NCBI GenBank assembly: GCA_036404435.1
Contig: DASWZN010000021.1
Span: 82,764-146,763 of the forward strand
Length of the DNA stretch: 64,000 nucleotides
DNA from: DASWZN01 sp036404435
Lineage (GTDB): Bacteria > Acidobacteriota > Terriglobia > Bryobacterales > Bryobacteraceae
Direction of reading: 5' to 3'
The notes beneath the pieces are model-generated. The model was not told the origin of the DNA. It saw nothing but the letters and a program-made list of their open reading frames with translations, and did no database searches. Positions within the stretch are counted from its first letter, which is position 1; every line of letters starts with the position of its first letter. This document shows positions 21,876 through 29,277 of the stretch, piece after piece. The position numbers and the translations under genes are program-made.

Positions 21876-23051
21876 ATGAATGACTCTACGAATCAAAGGC
21901 TTGGCCGGTATGTGACGACCTCATGGGGCGACGAACAGGTGCGTGCCTTCGTTCCGCCACCACTTCCCCCTAAGCCGCCCGTGCGCTTGGACGCACTGCA
22001 GCTCAGCCTGGAGCAGGCGAGCCAAGCCGTTGGCCGGCTTGATGGACTGGCTTCCATCCTGCCGGACCTGCCGCTCTTCATCTACGCGTACGTCCGCAAA
22101 GAAGCGGTGCTTTCATCCCAGATCGAGGGAACGCAGTCGTCCCTGTCCGATCTGCTTCTTTTTGAAAACGACGAGGCTCCTGGCGTTCCACTCGCCGATG
22201 TTCAGGAAGTCTCGAACTACGTGGCGGCGCTCAATCATGGCTTGGCGCGATTGCGCGGCGGTTTCCCACTATCACTCCGGCTCATCCGGGAGATTCACGA
22301 GGTCCTGCTCTCGAAGGGACGCGGTAGCGAGAAGCAACCCGGCGAATTCCGCCGTAGCCAGAATTGGATCGGCGGCACGCGCCCCGGAAACGCCGCCTTC
22401 GTTCCGCCCCCGCCGGAGCTCGTCACGGAGTGTATGGGCCAACTTGAATTGTTCCTGCACGATGAGCGGCCCGATCTCCCTGTGCTGGTCAAGGCCGGCC
22501 TTGTGCACGTTCAGTTCGAAACCATTCACCCTTTTCTCGACGGCAACGGCAGGCTCGGTCGTCTGCTCGTCACGTTTTTGCTCTGCGTTGCCGGCGCCCT
22601 TCACGAACCCATCCTGTACCTCAGCTTGTTCTTCAAGACAAACCGACAGGCGTATTACGAACTGCTGGACCGAGTCCGGGTATCGGGCGATTGGGAGGCC
22701 TGGCTTGATTTCTTCCTGACAGGTGTGAGGACCACCGCAGACCAGGCTGTCAGCGCAGCGCGCCGCATCGTTGCGCTCCTGGAAGCGGATCGCCGCAAGA
22801 TCGAATCTCTGGGCCGTCCTGCCGCCTCGGTGTTGCGGGTTTTTCAGCATGCCCAGACGAACCCGATTCTCTCGATCAGTGGCACGGCAGAGAAGACGGG
22901 TGTCTCGTTTCCAACGGTCGCAAGTGCTGTAGAGCATATGCAGCGCCTTGGACTCCTTCGGGAGATCACCGGCAAGCAACGTAAGCGCCTTTTTGTCTAC
23001 GATCCCTACCTGGCGATCCTGAACGAAGGGACCGAGGTCCCGGCCCGCTAA
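21876..23051 (+). CDS. Fic-family protein, probable AMP-transferase
   Basis: 391 residues. The Fic core has the catalytic motif 'HPFLDGNGRLGR' (about residues 214-225; HxFxxGNGRxxR fulfilled) and a flap near 'PPPPELVTECM'. An N-terminal inhibitory helix, 'LSSQIEGTQSS', matches (S/T)xxxE(G/N), so activity is probably auto-inhibited in cis (class II Fic). A C-terminal winged helix-turn-helix is likely ('SGTAEKTGVSFPTVASAVEH'). Family members AMPylate target proteins, sometimes as toxins. It stands alone at the left side of the island and is followed by an IS. Confidence 0.9.
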   Translation: MNDSTNQRLGRYVTTSWGDEQVRAFVPPPLPPKPPVRLDALQLSLEQASQAVGRLDGLASILPDLPLFIYAYVRKEAVLSSQIEGTQSSLSDLLLFENDEAPGVPLADVQEVSNYVAALNHGLARLRGGFPLSLRLIREIHEVLLSKGRGSEKQPGEFRRSQNWIGGTRPGNAAFVPPPPELVTECMGQLELFLHDERPDLPVLVKAGLVHVQFETIHPFLDGNGRLGRLLVTFLLCVAGALHEPILYLSLFFKTNRQAYYELLDRVRVSGDWEAWLDFFLTGVRTTADQAVSAARRIVALLEADRRKIESLGRPAASVLRVFQHAQTNPILSISGTAEKTGVSFPTVASAVEHMQRLGLLREITGKQRKRLFVYDPYLAILNEGTEVPAR

Positions 23052-23225
23052 GGGCACTTGCTGGACGGCTCAGAACGCCACGATCAAGGGCGCGTTGGAA
23101 TTCAATCCACGCCGCCCGCGCGGGCGGCGACACACGGCGGCCCTCATTTCTTTCGGACTGGATCGAGATGGCGAACAAGGCGCTCGACCGGCAGTCGCGC
23201 TCCTGCCTACAATGGCGAAAACCCC

Positions 23226-24248
23226 ATGCTCACGCTCCTCGCCTACCTGCTCGCGTTCCTCCGCACGCGCCATGATCTTGGTCTGGAGATTCTGGCCTTG
23301 CGCCAACAGGTCGCGGTGCTCAAGCGCAAACATCCGCGATCCTGCCTCAGCAGCCTCGACCGCCTGTTCTGGGTCGCGCTGCGGCGTTGCTGGTCGCGGT
23401 GGATGGAAGCGCTCATCCTGGTCAAGCCCGAAACCGTTGTTGGATGGCATCGCGCGGGCTTTCGGCTCTATTGGCGCCTGCGCTCGCGTGGCGGCGGACG
23501 CAAGATCGGCGCCGACCTCTTCGAGCTTGTCCGGCGCATGGCGCGTGAGAATCCTTCTTGGGGCGCTCCCAGAATCCACGGCGAACTGCTGAAGCTGGGC
23601 TTCGACATTTCGGAACGTACCGTGTCGCGCTACCTGGCGCGCAGGCTGCCGCGGCCCGGCGACGCCGCCAAGAACTGGCTTGCGTTTCTCAGAAACCATC
23701 GCGAGGCGATTGCCGCGATTGATTTCTTCACTGTGCCGACCATCACCTTCCGGCTGCTGTACTGCTTCTTCGCGATCGATCACGGAAGGCGCAAGATCCT
23801 GCACTTCAGCGTGACTGCGCACCCGACCGCCGATTGGGTGGTCCAGCAGCTCCGCGAGACGTTCTCGGACTCCGATCGTCATCGCTACGTGATCCTGGAC
23901 CGCGACGCCAAGTTCAGCCGGGAGGTACTCGACTTTCTGGAGTCCTCAGGCATCAAGGCAGTGCGAACGAGCGTGCGCAGTCCTTGGCAGAACGGCGCGG
24001 CGGAGCGGTGGGTGGGCACTGCGCGCCGGGACTGTTTCGATCGCGTGATTGCGCTGGACGAGTCGCACGTCCGGCGCTTGGCCCGCGAGTACATTGCTTA
24101 CTACCACGCGGACCGGACTCACGATGGGCTGGCCAAGGACAGGCCGGACGGCCGGGCAATTGAGTCGAAGCCGGTGGGCGCGGATCTGATTTCGCTGCCG
24201 CGCGTCGGCGGTCTCCACCATCGGTACACGTGGAGGGCGGCGGCCTGA
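23226..24248 (+). CDS. IS transposase with DDE integrase core
   Basis: 340 residues. An N-terminal HTH-like part ('WGAPRIHGELLKLGFDISER') precedes an rve integrase core. DDE residues are visible as D in 'AIDFFTVPT', D in 'VILDRDAKFS' and E in 'NGAAERWVGTARRD'. ATG 23226 fits the usual start of this single-ORF, IS3/IS481-like transposase; an upstream open stretch has no conserved content. The reading frame is intact, so it may be active. I could not define the terminal inverted repeats; the element probably starts in 23058-23225 and ends in 24249-24430. Confidence 0.85.
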   Translation: MLTLLAYLLAFLRTRHDLGLEILALRQQVAVLKRKHPRSCLSSLDRLFWVALRRCWSRWMEALILVKPETVVGWHRAGFRLYWRLRSRGGGRKIGADLFELVRRMARENPSWGAPRIHGELLKLGFDISERTVSRYLARRLPRPGDAAKNWLAFLRNHREAIAAIDFFTVPTITFRLLYCFFAIDHGRRKILHFSVTAHPTADWVVQQLRETFSDSDRHRYVILDRDAKFSREVLDFLESSGIKAVRTSVRSPWQNGAAERWVGTARRDCFDRVIALDESHVRRLAREYIAYYHADRTHDGLAKDRPDGRAIESKPVGADLISLPRVGGLHHRYTWRAAA

Positions 24249-24429
24249 GCTGGATTTGGGTCCTCGCGGGCCTGCGCAACTTGGCGGCAGGGGCCGGGCC
24301 GTCGTGTGCTCGCGATGTCCGCATTCGTGCTTCATGCGCTCTTCCGCGAGGCCGAACCCGCACCGCGTGCGCCACGTCGCCGGCTCGGCGACCACTTTCG
24401 TTCCGGAACCGGAGTACTTAACATGTCCC

Positions 24430-25035
24430 AAAACCCCCCGGACTCGGCCGGATTCGATTGTGGCGACCGACACCGGCGCGTAGCTCAACGTGCCGCTGAC
24501 CAACGTGACGCCGTCCACGAGGTTGATCGGAACCACGCCCGAAACCGTGCTGCGGTCGGGCAGCGCGAGCCAGGAGGCCGTAGTCGGGTACAGCGCGGGA
24601 TCGACCGTGACGTGTACGGTCGCAGTAGCGGTGAGCGTTCCATCGGAAGCGCCGATCTGGAGCACGTAGGCTCCCGGCGCCGTGAAGGTGGCTGCGGTGA
24701 CGGCTTGCGTCGGGTCGTCGAACACCGCTGGCAGCGGACCACTCACCGTGGTCCAGGAAATCGTCAGCGAGGTCAGAGGCACGGCGGGGTCGGAGACCGA
24801 ACCGTTCAGGATGGCCCGATTTTGGGGCAACGTGATGGTCTGATCCGAACCCGCGCTGACCACGGGAGGCGTGTCGGCCGGCTCGTTGTACCAGGTCACC
24901 GTGACCACGTTGGATACCAGCGCGGCGCCGTTCACGATGGCCGTGGCCTGCACGGTATCGAGGCCGTCGCCGGGGAAACCCTGATAGGTGATCGAGGCCC
25001 GCCCCGCCGTGTCTCGGCGACAGACAACCGTTATT
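24430..25035 (-). pseudogene. PKD/Ig-like domain fragment of a large surface protein
   Basis: On the minus strand a ~200-residue run reads 'TVQATAIVNGAALVSNVVTV', 'PPVVSAGSDQTITLPQNRAI', 'DDPTQAVTAATFTAPGAYVL' and 'TVDPALYPTTASWLALPDRS': an Ig-like module followed by a PKD/REJ-like domain. There is no start codon or signal; the upstream edge abuts the 3' end of the Sel1 gene and the downstream edge runs into the IS region. Such modules commonly precede the YD-repeat core in acidobacterial RHS proteins, so this is probably a detached N-terminal piece of an RHS gene. The bases 24249-24430 hold nothing else recognisable. Confidence 0.7.
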
Positions 25036-26068
25036 ACGGTCGCGCCCTCTTCCGGCTTCTGGCTGTTATATACGCAACGAAGGCTATGACGATCACCGGC
25101 CCAGCCAACGCCGGATAGCGTGCATTGGAGCACATAGGGTGTCCCATCTCCGTATGGGCAATTCCGTATAGACTCAGACCCGCAACTGACATGCCGCTGA
25201 TTCCCAACAGCGTCATCGCTTTCTGTCGCCAATCTTGCAGGCTCTTTCCCGGCAGTAGAAAGCTTATCGACAGGCATAGGCTCACAAGGAACATAATAGA
25301 AAGATAGACGTAAAGGATTCTTCTCCGTGTGTTCGAGCCAGCCCCCATGGAATCCAAGGCCCGCTGGGCCTGAGGGACACCCTGTTCAGCGGCTTTGCGG
25401 TACCAGCGGACGGCCTCGCCGTAGTCCCGAGGCACCCCCAGGCCCTCGCGATACATGAAGCCGAGGCCGCATTGAGCTTCCGCGGAACCGTGGTCGGCAG
25501 CCATCCTCCACCAGCGGAAAGCCTCGGCGTAGTCTTGAGGGACTCCTTTGCCCAGGCGATACATGTTTCCGAGGCAGTATTGAGCCGTCGCGAAACCCTG
25601 GTCCGCGGCTTTGCCGTACCAGCGGACAGCCTGGGCATAGTCCTGCGGGACGCCTTGGCCCTGCTCATACATAAAGCCCAGGCCATGCTGGGCGTTCGCG
25701 TAGCCCTGTTCGGCGGCCTTGCGGTACCAGCGGACTGCCTCGGCAAAGTCCGGCGGAACTCCTTGCCCCCTTTGATACAGGACGGCGAGGTTGTTCTGGG
25801 CTTTTGCATCTCCCTCGTGGGCAGCTTTGCACCACCAGCGGGCCGCCTCGGAGTAGCTCTGTGGCACTCCCTTACCCTTGCGATACAGGTTGCCGAGGGC
25901 GTATTGAGCCTTCGTGTCTCCCCGCTCAGCACGGACGCGGTATTCCCTCGCGGCGTCGGCAAGCTTTCGCTCAGCCGCCCTCTCTTTGTGCGCTGACCAG
26001 AGAACTGCCACGCCGCATATCACGATTGCCGATGTTGCGGCTGACGTGATCTTCCAAACTAGCGTCAT
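25034..26068 (-). CDS. Sel1-repeat protein with C-terminal membrane helices
   Basis: 344 residues. An N-terminal hydrophobic anchor (residues ~5-22) precedes about six Sel1-like repeats of 36 residues, each close to 'AQYALGNLYRKGKGVPQSYS' and 'EAVRWYRKAAEQG'. Then come three membrane segments ('ILYVYLSIMFLVSLCLSI' onward). ATG 26068 has GGAGGG upstream and overlaps the preceding small gene (ATGA). Sel1 repeats bind proteins and occur in some immunity proteins of secreted toxins. Its place after an RHS tip suggests an immunity role, which is inference. Confidence 0.85.
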   Translation of the reverse strand: MTLVWKITSAATSAIVICGVAVLWSAHKERAAERKLADAAREYRVRAERGDTKAQYALGNLYRKGKGVPQSYSEAARWWCKAAHEGDAKAQNNLAVLYQRGQGVPPDFAEAVRWYRKAAEQGYANAQHGLGFMYEQGQGVPQDYAQAVRWYGKAADQGFATAQYCLGNMYRLGKGVPQDYAEAFRWWRMAADHGSAEAQCGLGFMYREGLGVPRDYGEAVRWYRKAAEQGVPQAQRALDSMGAGSNTRRRILYVYLSIMFLVSLCLSISFLLPGKSLQDWRQKAMTLLGISGMSVAGLSLYGIAHTEMGHPMCSNARYPALAGPVIVIAFVAYITARSRKRARP

Positions 26069-26322
26069 TTGGTCACCCTCCAAGCACGGAAACCGCATCC
26101 CGCGACCGCGGCGCCGGAAACTGCTAGCGCGTTGCGGTAGGCGAGATGACTCGCAAAACATGCAGCACACTCCCTGCTGATCCAACCGTAGCTGTGCACT
26201 GCGTGGAAAGATCCTGCCGGCTCACCGAGTGTTAGAGCCCGCTCTGCAGGCCGTTCCGGTGGTACCACTGGAAAATCGCCCGCTGGTACGTTGAGCGTTC
26301 GTCGAGCCGTCAGATCGTCCAT
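26065..26322 (-). CDS. Small hypothetical gene coupled to RHS tip and Sel1 gene
   Basis: 85 residues, no recognised domain. The ATG is two bases after the RHS stop, with GGGGAG seven bases before it, and the stop overlaps the Sel1 start. The C-terminal part 'AYRNALAVSGAAVAGCGFRA' is mildly hydrophobic. The spacing supports a real gene; lack of any recognisable conservation keeps confidence moderate. Confidence 0.5.
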   Translation of the reverse strand: MDDLTARRTLNVPAGDFPVVPPERPAERALTLGEPAGSFHAVHSYGWISRECAACFASHLAYRNALAVSGAAVAGCGFRAWRVTK

Positions 26323-26324
26323 TG

Positions 26325-28005
26325 TTACTCCCCAAAAGTTCCGGCTGGGTTTTGAGTTGGGTTTCCATTATCGAAGTATGGTACTGGTCCGTCTGCACCC
26401 TCTGGGCCGCACAGCTCCTCCTGCGGGGTCGGTCCCCCGCCCGCAGCCCCGGCGCGCACCGTCTGCCCTCCGGTCGGCCGCTTGTGTGGCAGCTCCCAGG
26501 GCAGGCACACCGCAAAGTAGAGAATAGGCCACACCAACACAATCGAAACCGTAGACACATAAGCAATTGCCAACAAGGTCTCTGTAATGGCGTTGCGCCC
26601 CGATGGATCGGTCGCGTTCAGCGGATCACCGCCCGCGTACAAGTACTTGTGTAGCGTTCGCGGGTCGATGGTCTTGCCTTCCGTCTGATCACGAGTCAGG
26701 AATCTTCCGGTGAGCGGGTTGAAGTAGCGGGCGCGCACGTAGTAGAGGTTTAGGTCCGGGTCGTACTGCTCGCCGCGGTATCGGTAGACATTCGGAGTTG
26801 AGCCGGTCTGGTTGATGGTGTTGCCCCACGCGTCGTAGTCGTAGGTGTCCGTTACTGCGCTGGTCGGGTCCGTCAGTTGGCGGACGCTGCCGAAGCCGTC
26901 GTAACCGTAGAAGCTCGTGGTCCAGGCGCTGTTCAGCGACTGCGTTTGGCTGATGCGCTGGAGGCCGTAGGTGTAGCGGCGCGTCACCGCGCCGTTGGTC
27001 AGTTCTTCGACCACTTGGGCGTAGCCGGTTGGATTCAGGTCATCCACGAGATATTGGGTCGTCGTGGCGCCGACGGTCTTCGCCACTCGGTTGCCGTCGC
27101 CGTCGTAGAGCAACGTCACGGCTCCGTTGTTCATTGACTTCAGGCGGTTCTCGAAATCGTACGCGAATGTGCGCGCGCCCGACACGGTCGTGTTGCCGTT
27201 GTTGTCGTACTGCTCGGTGGAAAGGCGGTCGTCCGCGTCATAGCCGAAATTCCCCGTGGGGATGCCGGTGATCGAAGACGTTTGCGAGAGGCGGTTGCCC
27301 ACTGGGTCCAGGCCGTAGGACACCGAGCCGTAGGTCGAGTTGGTCTCGTTGGTGAGGCGGTAGATGCCGTCGTAGCTCCACTGCAATGTGCGACCGCTTG
27401 GCTCGGTGGCCGATTGGCGGCTTCCGGTCGGGCCCAGTTGATAGGAGTATCCGCTCAGCCCGGTCAGGCGGTTTAGCGAATCGTAGCTGAAGGTGGATTG
27501 CTGGCCGTTCGGATAGCTCGCGGTGGCGAGATTGCTCGCTGCGTCGTACGAGTACGTCGTGACGTTCGAGCCGTCCATCACCTTGGCGAGGCGATTCAGT
27601 TCGTCGTACCGGTATTTAGTTCGATGAGGTCATCGAGCCCACGTTGCCCGCTAGGTCGTAAGTATAACTCAGGGTGCCTTGCGGCGTGGCCTTCGAGCTC
27701 AGGCGGTCCAGGGCGTCGTAGCCGTAGTTGGTCGTGCCGCTCGCGTCGGTCATCGTGGCGCGCTTGCCGGTGGCCGTCTAGGTGAAGCTTTCGGCGGAAT
27801 CGCCGGGGCTCGATCGCGAGGTCAGCCGGTTCAACTGGTCGTAGCCGTAGCTCGTGGTCTTGTTGTTGAAGTTCAGGAGCGAAACCAGGTTGCCCGCGTA
27901 GTCGTAGGTGCGCGTTTCGGTTGACGTGCCGTCGGGCAGCGTGGTCGAGCTGAGCTCGTTCAAAACGTTGAACGGGGTCTGCGTTGTGTGGCCGTTGGCG
28001 TCCTT
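26325..28005 (-). pseudogene. RHS/YD-repeat module with variable tip, N-terminal part decayed
   Basis: The 3' part (27581 to 26325) is open for 418 residues: YD repeats, the RHS core end 'YDPDLNLYYVRARYFNPLTG' and the 'DPSGR' hinge, then a ~105-residue variable tip with a hydrophobic stretch 'AYVSTVSIVLVWPILYFAVC' and a Pro/Gly-rich tail. The 5' part (28005-27606) has YD repeats ~85% alike to the long RHS gene, but carries a TAG at 27778-27780 where the paralogue has TAC (Tyr), and a deletion with frame change near 27612-27620. No secretion signal remains. The homology begins directly at the stop of the upstream gene. Confidence 0.85.
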
Positions 28006-28008
28006 CTA

Positions 28009-28647
28009 TTAGTGCAGCCACCGAAGACCATCAACATTGAACTGAAGGGCCCTTACCTCTCCCGCAGAAAAGGCGACGACTGTGGCGGTCCTTGCCCTGC
28101 GCAGTTGCGGAATGAAGCCCGCCCCGTTGATTAGCAACGTCGTCCTGCTATGGTCGTCCGGTTCGTAGGCAAGGAACCTCTGGACAGGTCCGTTGTCAAA
28201 CTGCACATTGACAAAGCAGTTTCGAATTCCGCAGAAGAAGCGACCGCGCTCAATGCTCAGGCCCACAGCAGTTCCCCGACGGTCAACCTTGCGAAGGAAC
28301 AAGACGCCGCGCTGGGGGTGTTGGTAGGGGAAGTCGAAGGACAACTCGTTCGTTGAAACTGTACGTGCCAGAAATTCCTTCCGTCCCGTTGCATCGACCC
28401 TCTCAGCGTATTGCCATTGAGAGCCCCCTACACTCACCCCCGTTACGGGCGTGACGCTCCTTTTGGTGCTGCGAGAGACTACGACTCGGCCGATCAGGCC
28501 GAGAAACCCAATGATACCTAAAACAGCAACGCAGCGGACAAGCGTTGACGAGATCTCCCCCTGAAAACGCAGCACAGAGCGCCCAGAGCCCTTGACTGAC
28601 GGCAAGCTATCGGCACCCCGCGACCGATACTTCACTTCTTCGCTCAT
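28009..28647 (-). CDS. Membrane-anchored protein of unknown function in RHS locus
   Basis: 212 residues. One transmembrane segment (residues ~34-56, 'VRCVAVLGIIGFLGLIGRVV') is followed by a ~150-residue domain on the far side containing two cysteines ('FFCGIRNCFVNVQFDNGPVQ'). I do not recognise the family. ATG 28647 is preferred over TTG 28662. It lies between the two RHS modules, a place typical for immunity genes or displaced tips; that role is inference. Confidence 0.7.
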   Translation of the reverse strand: MSEEVKYRSRGADSLPSVKGSGRSVLRFQGEISSTLVRCVAVLGIIGFLGLIGRVVVSRSTKRSVTPVTGVSVGGSQWQYAERVDATGRKEFLARTVSTNELSFDFPYQHPQRGVLFLRKVDRRGTAVGLSIERGRFFCGIRNCFVNVQFDNGPVQRFLAYEPDDHSRTTLLINGAGFIPQLRRARTATVVAFSAGEVRALQFNVDGLRWLH

Positions 28648-28726
28648 CCGTACCGGTACCAACGTATCAGATCCTCTGCCGTCAGGGACAAATGGCGCAG
28701 CACTGGCGCAGCCAACCCCGCCGTGT

Positions 28727-29107
28727 TCAGTCTGCTGATTCTACCCGATTATTGGGTCGGAGAAGGACGATGAGTCCGATGAGTCCGATGAAAAGTGCAC
28801 CGAGGTGAAGAACCCAGTGATGTCCCGGGTATACGACATTTGCGCGCACGTACACCGCGACATTCATCATACTCGCTGCTATGCCCCAGGCTCTGGCAGA
28901 GGCCTTCCGCTTCCAGATCTTCCACCAGGCCGTCCCGCACACAATCGCAACGCACAGCGAGAACAGTGCAGCGGTCAAGAGACCCACGGCGGATGATGAC
29001 CCGATACGGGGATAAGCGGCGTATCGAACGCTCCTAGCCGAGACGATCACATGTAGCAGTGAATCCGCGACAAAGACCCACGCGATGAGTTTTCTGATGT
29101 CTTGCAT
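28727..29107 (-). CDS. Small four-helix membrane protein, candidate RHS immunity
   Basis: 126 residues with four hydrophobic segments (residues ~7-24, 40-58, 76-92 and 99-118). A strong GGAGGA stands nine bases before the ATG. Located downstream of the long RHS gene, whose tip is also hydrophobic. No family recognised. Immunity against a membrane-acting tip is plausible but unproven. Confidence 0.7.
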   Translation of the reverse strand: MQDIRKLIAWVFVADSLLHVIVSARSVRYAAYPRIGSSSAVGLLTAALFSLCVAIVCGTAWWKIWKRKASARAWGIAASMMNVAVYVRANVVYPGHHWVLHLGALFIGLIGLIVLLRPNNRVESAD

Positions 29108-29274
29108 CTACGATGCTCCTCCTTCGCTCTTCGCTCCCAGCCGAGGCGCACCCACGGCTGCGACTCCCGCTCGCTGCAGTGCGGGCAGCCCATCCGAACA
29201 CAAGTGCCGCCGTTCCAATCCGTAGTCCTCGAATCAGCGGACCCCTCGCGTATGGACAGCGGTTCCGCCACCAT
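29047..29274 (-). CDS. Possible small ORF after the RHS tip
   Basis: 75 residues starting three bases after the long RHS stop with GGAAGGG upstream, matching the arrangement of the 85-residue gene after the other RHS tip. It contains 'CVRMGCPHC'. It overlaps the next gene by 61 bases, which speaks against it. Doubtful. Confidence 0.25.
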   Translation of the reverse strand: MVAEPLSIREGSADSRTTDWNGGTCVRMGCPHCSERESQPWVRLGWERRAKEEHRRCKTSENSSRGSLSRIHCYM

Positions 29275-29277
29275 GAA

